DNA from: Gnetum montanum
Lineage: Eukaryota > Streptophyta > Gnetopsida > Gnetales > Gnetaceae
NCBI GenBank assembly: GCA_015680685.1
Contig: MNCI01018369.1
Coordinates: forward strand, 70,456 to 134,455
Direction of reading: 5' to 3'
Length of the DNA: 64,000 nt
The stretch's first letter is position 1. The number at the start of each line of letters is the position of its first letter. Positions 23,351-35,494 of this stretch are shown piece by piece. The notes below the pieces were generated by a model. It did no database searches. It was not told the origin of the DNA and saw nothing but the letters and a program-made list of their open reading frames with translations. The position numbers and the translations under genes were made by a program.

Positions 23351-25330
23351 CTTTGAGGACCATATTGCCTACAATCCTCATTTTGGTACCATTTTTGACC
23401 ACAAACATAACTCATGATTAGCATTTTACTACATAAACCTTAGTTATTGTGATATCTTTCTCGTTAGATTATGTTATGTTTAGCTTGTTTGTGATCTTGG
23501 TTGCTAGATTATTGCAATATTATTTTATTTGTTAGCTATCGAAGTTTATGTAATGGTCTTAATCCTTTAAGGTAGTTGATTTTAATATTATTTTAATAGG
23601 TTGATCATGGGAAGTTAGAAAATTTTCAAAAATTTTTTCTCTGAAAACCAAAGGTTTATGTCCCCCATGACATCAATCTTACCTTTGAAAGTGCAAGGAT
23701 AAAAAAATGGGCTAAATCAAGTTAGTGGTTTCAAAGTTATGGCACTAGAAAGGCTTGTGGCTTGGAAAATGGTAAAAACTCATCTTGCATCTTCAAAAAT
23801 GATGCAAAAATGGCTAATTATCATGTATATTTATAGTATTTTTGTAACATGTTAACAAGGATGCATTAACTCATCCCACTACATTGACAAGGCTATGTCA
23901 ATGTAGAGGTTCTTAATAATTTTGCATATAAAGAAAAAAGGAATTTTTGATGAGCTTAGGGACAAAATGAGAGCCCAATGGAAGCCAAAAAAATATTGAA
24001 TGATGGTAATAACATTGAAGATGGTAATGTTGGCTGGGGAAAAAGGATTTTGAGCAAGTTTGGATGAATTCGACATGCCAAAATTAAGCAAATCTAGACG
24101 CTTGAATGCAATTTGATGGGATTGATCACACATCTTGCCAATGAATAGGAATTTTAACTTAGGGAAGACCAAAGGGAATGTAAGTGGGTGCTCCCCAAAG
24201 CAAGTGTATGCCTATGATGCCCTTGCATCCCATCATCCCAAGAAGTCTATAGGAACAAAGTATGATTAATGATCATTTCAAGTTAAAACTCACATCCAAT
24301 GGAGTAAATGTCATAGAATTATGGAATCCTTAAAACAAAGTAGTCAAGTAACCATGATATGAGGTAGTAAGGTGATATGTTATGGTTTGAGAATGATAGT
24401 AAAGAGAGAGAAAATGGTAGGTAGGTAATCTACATCAAGGTCACATGAGATCCTTGTGAAGTTTGTGATTAGGTGATCTGATATCATCTCATCCTCAATC
24501 TAGACCATGTCCATTCAATGTAAGTGACTTTGCATTATCATATCTTGGCCCTTCAACCATCAAGAGTTCATGAAAATTCCCAAAGGACAATCACCACTCC
24601 AAGAGAAGAAGAAAAGATAAGAAGGAAGATAAAAAGGACCTTAGTTGGAGGGGTGCCTTCAGGCATGATTAACATGACTTTCTAGCCTCATAACTATTTC
24701 TTGTAGCCCATTATTATGTCTAAGGGATATGCTTTGAATTATCATGCTTATTTTTTGCACAAGAACCACATCATGCAAAGATGTGCTTCCTTTAATAGTC
24801 AATAATAGGAGTGATGAGAGACCAATGGAGAAGAGTCATAAAATGCGAGAAAGAAGTTGGGAAAAGAATATCACAAGTCCCCTTGAAGTCATACCCTTTC
24901 TCATTCCTTCTTAGTCTATTTTGAGTCTCTTCAGTAGCCAGATCATTAGTTACTTTTATTTTTAATTGGAAGGACCTCATAGATCCAAGATGCATAGCCT
25001 CTTGTAGAATGAATGAGATGGTTGAATGTTATAATCACACTGCTTGCTACCATGAGAAAATTGAGAACTTGTTAATAGAGGTCATAATCAAAAGACAAAA
25101 AACTTGGTCATTAGCAAATCAATTATTACATTAATAGCTATATTCTTTAACTCCTAGTCTTAATAGTAGTGGTGGTAACAAAATTCAAATATTTCTTATA
25201 AAATAAGATAAAAATACTAAAACAAAGAATAAAAGAAAAGGAACAATATATAAAATAATTGATAAAATAGTCAAAAAAATGAAAAACATATGAAGAACAA
25301 TGTAAAAAAAATGTGGAAAGTGATTAATCC
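23351..25330 (-). other. Non-coding spacer of H1 between integrase and ORF3
   Basis: About 2 kb without a gene. It carries both conserved spacer blocks shared with L, R, E1 and E2 (24181-24250 and 24636-24750). Between them and the integrase stop the sequence is AT-rich. Short ORFs at 23879-24172 and 24792-24995 look accidental. Confidence 0.65.
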
Positions 25331-25560
25331 TCATAAGGTATTAGCATGGATGGCCATCTCCCCCATGACTAAGTTGAGAGGAGGAGATTTGAAAAATAGA
25401 GCATGCTTACTTGGAGGTATTATTGTTGCTAGTTACCCTTAGTTTAAAAAAAGCTTTTACTTGTTGGATGTTGATCAGTAGTCTTTTCTCTGAACTTGAA
25501 GGATGATAAATGATCATAGTACCTAAAGGAAAAGTTGCATGAATTACATAGGATCCTTTT
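25331..25560 (-). pseudogene. H1 integrase, C-terminal end (separated by nested insertions)
   Basis: Minus-strand end of pol: ATFPLGTMIIYHPSSSEKRL followed by LINIQQVKAF, matching the homologous ends in L (6080-6200) and E2 (41050-41150). The rest of this integrase resumes at 47202, after E1 and E2. The break point, after GGATCCTTTT, lies at the segment encoding the loop before this C-terminal strand. Confidence 0.85.
25556..25560. repeat. Target-site duplication of E1, left copy
   Basis: CTTTT directly before the E1 5' LTR; the right copy CTTTC (34441-34445) differs by one transition. The five-base length is normal for gypsy integrases. Confidence 0.85.
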
Positions 25561-26428
25561 TGATGAATTGTGATTCATTAGGCTTCGATATCAGAACCAT
25601 GATATTACGTACACGATATTGGGTATGTGATATCGTGGCCTAGCTAGCAATATCAGATGTGCAATATCGTGACTCCTGTGTGGGCCTATAAATACACATG
25701 TAGGTGCAAGGAGTTGGGAGTCAATTTTTAGAATCATTTGGTTGTTCATTTTAGAAGTTAGCTTTCATTTTTAGTTCTTCTCAACCCTTTTCCCCTAGTG
25801 CATACCCGTAGTGTGATGATTGTAATTGTACAACACCTTCATTCGAGTGTGATGTACTTAGACACGCACATGATTAGAAATAAAGATCAAGATTACTTCA
25901 TCATTGTAGCATTCACCTAGTTTAATTATTTAATTGTTATTTATTACTTTCATAATTAATCTCTCTCTACCTTCCTCTCCTATCCTTGTTAGTAAATGCA
26001 GAATGAGTACGACTTAATCACGAGCATTTAAGTGTGAATACTTGGTATCCCAGTAGTGTACCTAGGACATGCACTTGGTAATCCCAGTAGTAGTACATGA
26101 AGTCCAAGATGTGTACAGATGATTAAGGGATGGATACTCATTACACTTAGGCTAGCTTAGACTCTCTTCATCCTTTTCCTCTTAGCTTAACAAGTTATTT
26201 TCCATTGCCTCTAGGAGTACCACTAGTTTAGAACTGCATAATACACCTCACCCTAAACTAAACCATACATGACAAAGAAAATACTAGTCTAGGTGGGAAG
26301 ATAGTGAACTGCGATCAACGAGTAACTATCTAGATACCACAACTAGCTTGTCTGTGGAGTTCAACCAGATAGTGCATGAAATGCTCATATTCGTATGGTT
26401 GAGTGTATGGGTACCTAGCCACTCATCA
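25561..26428 (+). repeat. 5' LTR of E1
   Basis: Begins TGATGAATTG and ends TAGCCACTCATCA. U3 opens with about 100 bases of repeated GATATC-like units (25585-25675), followed by a TATA box at 25687-25694. A possible polyadenylation signal AATAAA lies at 25879-25884, at the same relative place as 33891-33896 in the 3' LTR. It inserted into the integrase end of H1. Confidence 0.93.
25687..25694 (+). promoter_or_regulatory. TATA box of the E1 5' LTR
   Basis: TATAAATA within GGGCCTATAAATACACATG, about 125 bases from the LTR start and identical in the 3' LTR (33699-33706). It lies just after the GATATC repeat array, a layout repeated in the L LTRs. Confidence 0.68.
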
Positions 26429-26446
26429 TTGGTGCTATTGCTAGGG
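26429..26446 (+). promoter_or_regulatory. Decayed tRNA-Asp primer-binding site of E1
   Basis: TTGGTGCTATTGCTAGGG directly after the LTR. Differences from the tRNA-Asp complement TGGCGCCGTTGCCGGGG are all C-to-T or G-to-A. Confidence 0.82.
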
Positions 26447-26561
26447 AGAATGCTAGTTATTTAGATTAGTTATATCACCCAAGATTGCTGTAACAAAGTA
26501 TTTACAATATATCTCTTAGAAAAGGAATTAATTCCAATTAAGTCATACACTTTTCACAACA

Positions 26562-28540
26562 ATGTCTCTCTCACAAAACTATGATAACACAACAACCACT
26601 AAGGCAATTCATTGGAGAACCAACGAATTATACAATGATGAGGACAAAGTTTGGAGTACTCAATTTGATACAGGGGTCTCCTATGTACATGAACAAAGAA
26701 AACATTGTCCCAACTCATAAATTCATAACCTACCTAGTAACAATGAATCCCTACTAGCCAGTAAGAGCCTAATGCATATACAAGAGGTTGTTTGAATATC
26801 CTATAGGCATCAAAAGGAAAGCTATCTACCTAGGCTTAATTTAAACAACTTTTCCAAATTTTTAGGAGGCTATGATTTAATTCCATAACATCGTTTAGAA
26901 GCCTTCCATTATGCCTGTGTATGGAACAATATTGATAATGGGTGGCAAAAACTTAAGCTCTTTCCTTTGACACTTGTTGGCCAAGCAAAAGTATGGTATA
27001 GGTCCTTAAGACCAAAATCAATTCAACATTGGCCAACAATGGTAGAACTCTTCAATGAAAAATATCAAACTTATGCAAGAGTGTCAACCTTGAGGAGACA
27101 AATCCAAGAGTGAAAATAGGGACAACATGAACCATTGGACATGGCCTTAGAAAGATACTATTCATTGTTAAACAATTGCCCAGGCCATGTATTCTTCAAG
27201 GAAAGGCTAATGTACCACATCATGGATGGGCTTCGTAATGAAATAAGGGAAACCCTAGGGATCTGTGCCTGAGGTCAACTATACGAGCTACAAACCCATC
27301 AACTCCAAGAGCTTATTAAGCAGGTAGCAAAAGAAGAAGGAGAAATGATTAAATGGGAGAATGTTGAAAACTCTCAGTAGGAGCACAATCTTAAATTAGA
27401 AAAGGTCCATAACCATAAAGAGGAGAAATCAACTCACCTTGAGGAAGTGCAACCGTTTCTACCTTTGCTAATGCAACAATCACTAGATGAAATCGTGGTA
27501 AAGATTAGTAAGATAATGGAGTGGATGTAGGGAAAATATGGAGAATATGCTAACAATAGTAGAGGCACAACTATGCCAAATCAAGAAATAGGATAGGACA
27601 CCACACAACAATCAAAACAAAGGGTAGAAGATAATAAGAATAAGAACTCAACTTCCAACTTCTCATATCAATGCAATGTCAATCTATATGATCACCCCAA
27701 AGGCCAATGCCCAGTTTTGTCACATTTACATGAGCATTAAGGAGGAATGTTACACCTAGATTTCATACAGAAATATCGGGTTCAACCACAATGGAAAAAG
27801 CTCCAGTCATGGGGAAAGCCATCACCAACTCGATTGTATCCTTTGTATGTCCCAATGTCAAATGCTTACTATGTTCAACACCCTATTTCTCCAACTGGAT
27901 CATCATCCTCTACTTCACCTCATCATTACCATTCTCTAGAATACTATCCACTCATACCCTCTCAGACAAGGTTGCCACCTCATGTGCCTTACACTTTTTC
28001 TCAAAAACAATATTCTCATGCTTCACCTCCTTCTACGTCACCACCAATTGTACCAGAAGGTTTTACACCATAGCACCAACCTAGGAATGCTACTTGTGCT
28101 ACTACTATTAGCAGTAGTGAAAGAGTCAAAAGCATCATTTCTTTAGGCAGGGCCGTAGAAAGAAGCAACATGATGTTGAACCCACTACATCTCCTAAACA
28201 AGTGCAAGTTCAACATTGTGATGCATCCTTCTCCTCGAACTCAACACCTCGTGTTACTTTATCAGGACCACGAATCATTGCTCCAACAACTATGCGGCCC
28301 AATGAATATAGCCATGTAGGGAGACATACCAATCCTTACATACCATCTTATGATCAAGGGTGCCATATTGGGTCAACTTTGTATCAATTGAACTCATCTT
28401 CTAACTTACCCCACTATGTCAACTAAAATACAATGTGTGCACCCCAATTTGGATACATTCCAACCATGACATCAAAAGACACCTAGTGGTTTGGATATGA
28501 CTAGGTCCCAGTATTTCTAAAATGCATGTATCCAACCCTT
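26562..28540 (+). pseudogene. gag of E1
   Basis: Starts at ATG 26562 and keeps one frame to about 28070 despite roughly ten stops, then shifts frame (readable again at 28202-28426). In order: N-terminal part; linker RHQKESYLPRLNLNNFSKF; capsid-like core (26870-27330) with NGWQKLKLFPLTLVGQAKVW and RYYSLLNNCPGHVF; a Glu/Lys-rich stretch; a zinc-knuckle remnant QCNVNLYDHPKGQCP (27670-27715), where the second Cys is Asn; and then a Pro/Ser/Tyr-rich tail (27750-28430) that is longer than in L. It would form the particle shell. Confidence 0.82.
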
Positions 28541-30700
28541 CCATTTATTAATTCTTGCTATGATTAAAAGTTTAGTTATGGGGGATATCCCCCATTCTAA
28601 TAAATAGAATTAATAAATATTTTTCCTTTTCTTTAATATTACAATTTCTTGTTTTCTAGTTTTTCATCTTTTAATTTTTTGTTTTATCCTTTTATTGGCT
28701 AGTTCATATTTTTATTTATTGTTTTATCTTTTTATCTTTTTATGGGTAATCTCATCTATGAATAAAACACTCATGTGACTCATTGGTTGAGGTGTTGTTC
28801 TATGCTATCAAGTCTCAAGTGACTAATTACTTGGATAGCGAGCCCATCACATCCACTCACCCATTCTATTAATAAGAGGTTATACTCTAGGTCCAATGAT
28901 ATTCTTGACATCATTAAAACTTAAAGTAATTTTGTGCTCATTATACCTAGAGAGAAAAATGATGGACTAAGAGGGAATGGTCAAGGTGTGACATCAAGGG
29001 GACTTGTGGATTCTCTTTGGTGACATCTGTAGGAGTTACCATATATCTTGGGTGTACTAAGATTCTTGTAGATCTAACAAACAATGGAAGTAAGAGTAAT
29101 AAAGACACTCAATCAAGAAAACTCAATGCTAATCTAGGGGGTCCCACTAGAAAGACATGCACCCATGCTTGAAGGTTGGCAACTTCTTTGGATTAAGCAT
29201 TCAAAAAAAAGAAAAAAAAAGTGTGTGCCAAAGTGTCCAAAAAAAAGAGAGAAGATCAAGATCAAAGTGCTATAAAGCAATCACTCCTCCCTTGAACAAA
29301 ATGCCAAGTGATCATATGCCTTGCTATCATGGTGCTCTTATGGTTGTCCATCATTGGATGAAGCAATGCGATGTCATTGATTGAAGGAATGGACTTAGTC
29401 TTGAGTTTGGAGCAATAAGGTAATGACACATTAATCATGCCCTACACTCAAGATTCATTATGCCCTGGGTCAGCTACCTCATGTCCTAATCTCTACAATC
29501 CCTTCTACAATTCGCCTCATCTTGCTATTCATGTATTTGTGACTCATGTCTTGTGTAGCATTGAATGCATACCTCATCATGGTGGTATCTACATGTGTGT
29601 GTTTTCTGGAATTGGTGTGGATTACATTTAACCCTTCTAATGCCTATGGACATTTTAGTATGTGGTTACGCAAGGGTATTATAGGTTGGAACCTACTTTA
29701 GCGAGGACCCACTTGCGTAACCCTTGTAATCTACACTCATAACACATCACCATCACATCATTTTATACCGTACAAGGATTAAAATACTCTTTCCCTCATC
29801 ATCCTTCTGGTTTAAATGTTCCTATGTACCTAAACATGTCCTTTCTCCTCATTCGATTCATGCATTCCATTGCCAGATTCTACACCATTATACTTTTTGT
29901 GCCTTCAGAACTATTTAAAATTACCCTGGATCTTTTACACCAACTTCAAGTCCTTCATTTTTGAGTTTATAATTTTAAAAATTTATTAATTTTTTAAGTA
30001 CCATACTTTAAATAGGTTGCGATATTGTGTACGTGATATCAGGTCCGACGTGATATCAAGGCCATGCTATCGCGTATGCAATATTGCATTGAACAAAACT
30101 AAATATATGGACCCCCTGCATGCATGTCAACATCATTTTCAACTATTCACATGGGGGGAATTTTTTAAATTTTTTTCTACAACTCACGACTTGCACACCT
30201 CTTATTCCAATAGCCATAACTCGCTTGCCAACACTCCAATTCTTATTTCAAAAAAACCTACTTAAAATCGAAGTTTTTAGCTTCGTCATGGGGAAGGGGT
30301 ACACTTCAAATTGCACATAAATTTTTTGGAATTCATCATCACCTGAAGGATAACATAAAGGGTAATTGATTATAAAAAAAATGGTGATAAACATGTGCCA
30401 AAAATAATCTTATCTCCTTACCTATGCTAGGAAATTAAATTTTAAAGCCACCTAATCAAATTAGAGCCCTAATATTAAAACTTTTAGGGGACATTTCCAC
30501 AATATTTTTTAAATCTATATCACACGAAATAAGAAACAAATTCATTAAGGTAGAAGTAAGGTATAACTTAAATTTTGTAAACAACCTTACTAATGGTTGG
30601 CCTCGTGTGATTGCTAATGGCCCTTAAACGTGGACAATAAGAAGGACCCTCTGAAGGTGTGTCCAAGCAACCTAGGAGAGGCAAAGGATAAGCATCTCCC
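28541..30700 (+). other. Non-coding spacer of E1, including the pol-deletion join
   Basis: No gene seen. TTAGTTATGGGGGATATCCC near 28571 corresponds to the sequence just after the integrase stop in E2 (41230-41245), marking where pol was lost. A T-rich stretch (28620-28750) matches the T-rich stretch of E2 (41275-41450). The conserved spacer blocks are at about 29120-29180 and 29665-29724. A GATATC-rich segment at 30015-30095 resembles the U3 start of this element's own LTR. Confidence 0.75.
30015..30095 (+). repeat. U3-like GATATC repeat cluster inside E1
   Basis: Four short units of the type GCGATATTGTG, GTGATATCAGG, GTGATATCAAGG and GCAATATTGC, spaced as in the U3 start of the E1 LTR (25585-25675). 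It retains several CpG pairs in a region otherwise poor in CpG. It lies about 700 bases upstream of ORF3, and a TATA-like AAATATATGG follows at about 30111-30120. Possible internal promoter; not demonstrated. Confidence 0.6.
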
Positions 30701-33420
30701 AAATAATGTGTAGAGTAGAAGGCACAATCATTTAGCATCTATCAAGAGATTCCTGCTACTACACAGTCAGGATAGGTAGAAGGAGGAGCTATTGAAGTAC
30801 CTGAATAGGGACAACACCTCACGTTGTCCTCAGAGTGTGTTCAGGCTATCCAAGAAAGGTCCACATTGGCAGCTGTGATCATTAAATTAAACTTTGGACC
30901 TTTCACGAAATTTGCTCCTAAGGCTATTAGGGACCAACTCAAAGGGTCCCCATTATGGTCCATCCTCTCTGAAACTGGTGCCTGGTACTTAGGAGAAATG
31001 CATCAATTTTGGCATAATAAAGAAGAAGGCACCACAGTTGACATTTGTGGTGTGTCTATAGATTTTTCCACCAAGGCCATCTCAGAAGTGTTGAACCTTC
31101 TAAATACAGGGCCAAAAGTTGCTCACCTATCCACTCGCTTTAATGCTAATGTGTGAAGATTTTTCTTGGACATGGTGTATGGAAAAGAGGAATAGAAATA
31201 TGGAGAGTTGATGTTGGAAGAAAGGATATACTTCAATATTGGTACTTATCACATATTCCCCACAAGAGGATTAAACAAAATTTCAACATATGTGGAAAGA
31301 GGAAGTGCGATATTGATTGGAAAGGTTAATGCTAACCTTCCTCATCTATATCTCGTGGAGATCTTGAGGTGGTTTGAAGAACGCAAGATAGATAAGTTTG
31401 CATTGCCCTTCCCTTGTCTCATCAGGAAGCTATAGAAATGTGCTGGTATTTTAGGGTACACCAATGACATTCCTAGAAGAGCCAAAAATTCTTTGTTCGC
31501 TGAACTACTAAATCCACCACCCCAAAGGAAGAGTGCCAGTGAGACACTAGAGCCAAAGCAAGAATAGATGGTGGGGCCCACTGCAACTAAAACTACAGGG
31601 CCTAGCTAACTCCCAAGCATTCAACCTAGTTAACAACAAGAAAGGCCCAACATGAGGTAGCAAAAGCAACCATCACAACCACTGCAGGATTTTCAACCGT
31701 CGATGAGCCATCTCAGGGCCATCACTGAGACAGTCGATTGGGGAAGTCATGATGATGTTAATCTCTTCTACATCATCGATGACACCATTTGGCCCATAGT
31801 TTCTATTGATTATGCATAGGGTGAGGTGTCCATCCAAATAGGATGAGGGAAGATCCATTGGTCACAACAAATTTCAGGAAACGTTGCATCTTTCCAGGTG
31901 CAATTGGAAATGGGTGAAGGGACAACAGTGGTGGTCATGTAGCACCAAGATGCAATAGGAGCCAAAAAATTTGTTACAAACCACATTAAGGAATCCTTCA
32001 ACATCCCTGTTGTGCCATCAGCTGATTTCATAGGAGCACACAATGCTCAAACCCTAGCTGGTCCCTCAATGAATCTTGTGGAGCATGATGATGTTCTTGA
32101 TCAATTGCTATAGATAGGACAAGTAATGATGTCCTTTTTTGACATTCCAAAAGATGTCATAGCAATAAAATCAGTCCTCATCTCCACCAAAGGAAGGCTA
32201 GTCATGGCAAAGATTAGGGTTGAGCATGCGGAGATGGAGTTGGCAAGACTTCAAGAAAGGCTTGTTACCCTGCAAGCTACATAGTGGGACCCATCTCAAT
32301 TCATTTCCATAGACTAGCTAGACACTTTTAGGATGGAGAAAATCAATAAACTATTGGGGAAAAATAAAAGAGTGGCAGAGGAGAAGGAGAAGGTTGACTG
32401 GGATGCCTCCAAGGCACAAGCACAAACCTACATGCATGCCAATGTTCTATTGCACAAGCCTTATAGGAAGAGAATAAATAGATTGCTGCTGACAATCTTC
32501 TATTGACCACTATGGAGAAACAGAAGAATGTTCTTGAGGAAAAATTTTAGCAATTACTAGAGTAGTTGGTCAAGGTCAACCAATACATGAACTGTTTGGT
32601 TAGAGAGAATTGAACCCTCTCAATGGAGGAGGTATGCACAATCCGTCAGAAGATGGCCATTAAAATAAGCGCATGGTAAAATGAGGCCAAGTGGCATGAA
32701 AAGTTAAAGGAGCATTTTAAAGACTAGGTAGGGATGTACAAGAAAGTCATAGAAAAGGATATCCATATGGCCAAGGCTCACATCAACACTTTAAATGCTC
32801 AACACAGTGATTGGTGAGCCATATTGGACACATATGCATTTTCCCACCAAGTAGAGCTTAAAAGAAATATCTCATAGAGTACATGGAATTAGCAAACTTG
32901 CGATATGCCAATCTAGCCATGTTGACAATAGGATGCCTGAGAATAGAGCTCGAGAAGCAAGTAGCTACTACCTACACCAAATATGAAGAAGAATTTGCAA
33001 GGCATAAGAAAACATTGTAGAAGCTACAAGTTGCAAATTTTGAACTAGAGATGGTTACAAGTAGCTATCAAGGGTAGAAAGATGTTGCAATAGACTTGGC
33101 TCGATGGCATTCAGATTTGAAAGAGTATAGAAACAAAGCTAGAGCCTACAAGGAGGAATGACGGTTGTTTATGGCTTGGTACGTTAAAGTAAATAAGAGG
33201 TTCCCACAACTACTGTGTCCATGGGAGGTGCTGACTCCATCAAACATTGCAACATTAGCATGGACAACATAGGATCCCTGAACTAAAGGAGAAAAGGTCC
33301 AGACACTCTTATAGAGCCATCAAATCCCAAAGCTTGGAGCACAAGACAAGGTGAAGTGTGGAGGAGCCACTGCCACCTGGAATCACATGAGTTCCACAAA
33401 ATTTTGTAATTTTGTGATTT
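30700..33420 (+). pseudogene. ORF3 of E1
   Basis: Best preserved N-terminal ORF3 region in the window: an open 110-codon stretch (30824-31156) with KLNFGPFTKFAPKAIRDQL and DICGVSIDFSTKAISEVLN, then RIYFNIGTYHIFPTRGLNKI (31220-31285) and KFALPFPCLIRKL (31393-31435). The arrangement is reminiscent of the putative plant transposon protein domain seen in Athila-type elements, but I cannot confirm it. A Pro/Gln-rich linker (31500-31700) and a long helical part rich in Glu/Lys/Ala/Leu (32100-33180) follow. The C-terminal motif CPWEVLTPSNIATLAWTT, then KGEKVQTLL, is at 33210-33310. Numerous stops. Confidence 0.75.
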
Positions 33421-33574
33421 TGTATTTTTTTGTGTCTATTCCAATTTTTTTCTATTTAATTCTCGACTGTGGCATAAATAAATTCCTAGTTAGTCAATAA
33501 TCCCATACCTCTCCACTGTGTAATCAATGGAGCTTGTTCTCATTTTGTTCGACTTGAGGACAAGTTTTCATTCA

Positions 33575-33586
33575 GTCATGGGGGTA
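33575..33586 (+). promoter_or_regulatory. Polypurine tract of E1
   Basis: CAGTCATGGGGGTA ends directly at the 3' LTR start. Same form as in L and E2. Confidence 0.75.
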
Positions 33587-34440
33587 TGATGAATCGTGAT
33601 TCATTAGGCTCTGATATTAGACTTGCGATATCACGTAAGTGATATCGTGACCTAGCTAGTGATATTGGATGCATGATATTGTGACTCCTAGGAGGGCCTA
33701 TAAATACACATGTAGGCACAAGGACTTGGAAGTCAGTTTTTAGAATCAATCAGTAGTTCATTTTAGAAGTTAGCTTTCATTTTTATCTCTTCTCAACCCT
33801 TTTCCCCCAATGCATGCCCACAGTGTGATTATTGTAATTGTACGATACCTTCATTCAAGTGTGATGTACTTGGACATGCACATGATTGGAAATAAAGATT
33901 GAGATTACTTCATCATTGTAGCATTCACTTAGTTTAAGCATTTAATTGTTATTTATTGATTTTGTAATTAATCTCTCTCTACCTTCCTCTCCTATCCCTA
34001 TTAGTAAACACAAAATGAGTATGACTTAATCATGAGCATTTAAGTGTGACTACTTGGTATCCCAGTAGTGTACCTAGGACATGTGCTTGGTAATCCCAGC
34101 AGTAGTACACAAGGTCCAAGATGTGTACAGATGATTAAGGGATGGATGCTCATCGTACTTAGGCTAGCTTAGACTCTCTTCATCCTTTTCCTCTTAGCTT
34201 AACAAGTTATTTTCCATTGCCTCTAGGAGTAGCACTAGTTTAGGACTACATCATACAACCCACCTTGGACTAAACCATATGTGACAAAGCAAATACTAGT
34301 CCAGGTGGGAAGACAGCAAACTGCAATCAACGAGTAACTATCTAGATACCACAACTAGCCCATCTATGGAGTTCGACCGGATCGTGAGTGAAATGCTTGT
34401 ATTTGTATGGTTGAGTGTAGGGGTACCTAGCCACTCATCA
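33587..34440 (+). repeat. 3' LTR of E1
   Basis: Begins TGATGAATCG and ends in TAGCCACTCATCA. GATATC units at about 33610-33690 and a TATA box at 33699-33706. Differs from the 5' LTR mostly by transitions, most densely in the U3 repeat part. The element edge is followed by the target duplication CTTTC and six bases of H1 before E2 starts. Confidence 0.93.
33699..33706 (+). promoter_or_regulatory. TATA box of the E1 3' LTR
   Basis: TATAAATA, equivalent to 25687-25694. If active it would drive outward transcription toward E2. Confidence 0.6.
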
Positions 34441-34451
34441 CTTTCCATAAT
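34441..34451. other. H1 remnant between E1 and E2 with two target duplications
   Basis: Eleven bases, CTTTCCATAAT. CTTTC is the right target duplication of E1; C is a single H1 base; ATAAT is the left target duplication of E2, whose right copy is ATGAT at 47197-47201. In uninterrupted relatives the same text reads CCTTCCCATAGTG (L) and CCTTTCCACAATG (R). Confidence 0.88.
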
Positions 34452-35343
34452 TGATGAGTGTCAAAGTGTCATGTTGATGGGCCCTTGTTGACATGGCCTT
34501 GTTGATGAGGCCCCATTTACGTGGTGTTGCCCCATCAATGGGGCCACATCGATGCAGTCCTATAGAGAAAACTATAAATATGAGCTCACAACTATGTTTA
34601 TAGATAATTCAAGTCATAGTAATAGCAAGGCTCTTATAGTTTGTTTATTTTAAAGTTAGAATATTTCTTTGAGTTCCTGTAGCAGAAGTCAAAAAGTATA
34701 TGGATCTTTATTTGAGCATTATTGTACTTGAACCACACCAATGTGTATGAAAATAAAGATAAGCCTTTTGATCAAACTTTGTACCACTTAGAATAGATTA
34801 ATGATTTATTTATGCACTTATTGTTTTCACTAATTATGTTGTTAGCTAAGCTAAATTAGACTTTGAGCAGATAGTTAATTAATTAGGCTAAATAGATTAA
34901 ACACATAAGTATGACTACTTTGAGTGTAAACATGTATTCGCTTGGTAATCCCAATGTTGTGCCTCATAGCATAGTGCTTGGTAATCCAATAGTGGATATG
35001 TAGGTTTAGGATGTGTAGGGAAAGTGGGATTTGATGCTTATGTTAGGACTAGTTAGAGATTAGTTAATTAGTTAAATCAAATTAGTTATTAAATTACTTC
35101 ATCTCTCTACTTTAAGCACCAAATAACAAAAACAATGAAAATCATATACCTCAATTACACTTAACCATACCTTTGTACATCACAAGTGTAATTGGGAAGA
35201 CAACGAACGACCTTTAGGGCAAGGTTCACTTCCTAGAGGGCTAGTATACTAGAAAGTATAGAGTCCACAAAATTACATCAGATTGCCCATGAATGCTTTG
35301 TAATTCATATGGTTGGGTGTAGGGGTACCTCGACCCCTCATCA
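34452..35343 (+). repeat. 5' LTR of E2
   Basis: Begins TGATGAGTGTCAAAGTG and ends GACCCCTCATCA. In place of GATATC units, U3 has repeated GTTGATGGGGCC-like units (about 34470-34560), then a TATA box at 34573-34580. The downstream half, with AATAAAGAT and the final part from TTCATATGGTTG, is clearly related to the LTRs of E1, L and H1. Confidence 0.92.
34573..34580 (+). promoter_or_regulatory. TATA box of the E2 5' LTR
   Basis: TATAAATA in AAAACTATAAATATGAGC, about 120 bases from the LTR start; conserved in the 3' LTR at 46317-46324. Confidence 0.66.
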
Positions 35344-35361
35344 TTGGTGATGTTGCTAGGG
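35344..35361 (+). promoter_or_regulatory. Decayed tRNA-Asp primer-binding site of E2
   Basis: TTGGTGATGTTGCTAGGG after the LTR end. Most differences from TGGCGCCGTTGCCGGGG are CpG-type transitions; one (C to A) is a transversion. Confidence 0.8.
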
Positions 35362-35494
35362 ACTCTTTTTGTTGAAACATGCACTATCTAGGATTAGGGA
35401 GCATTATTAATAATATGGATCAACCCCATGGTTGAAATCATTTTCAATTATATAATTACAAAAGCACACTGATAATTTTATTTGTTTTGCAAAA

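Larger units (their letters stand above)
25561..34440 (+). mobile_element. Element E1: non-autonomous gypsy element, gag and ORF3 but no pol
   Basis: An 8.88-kb plus-strand element with LTRs of 868 and 854 bp, TGATGA...TCATCA ends, tRNA-Asp primer site, polypurine tract and target duplication CTTTT/CTTTC. Inside are gag (26562-28540), a non-coding spacer and ORF3 (about 30700-33420). Protease, RT, RNase H and integrase are absent: gag passes directly into the sequence that in E2 follows the integrase stop (join near 28570). It would have needed enzymes from a relative such as E2. The LTRs differ by roughly one base in ten by eye. Confidence 0.9.

Noticed and set aside
28541-30700. Hidden pol genes in E1
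   Set aside because: I looked for the YxDD box, HHCC and DDE motifs in all frames of this interval and found none; the sequence aligns with the E2 post-integrase spacer instead.
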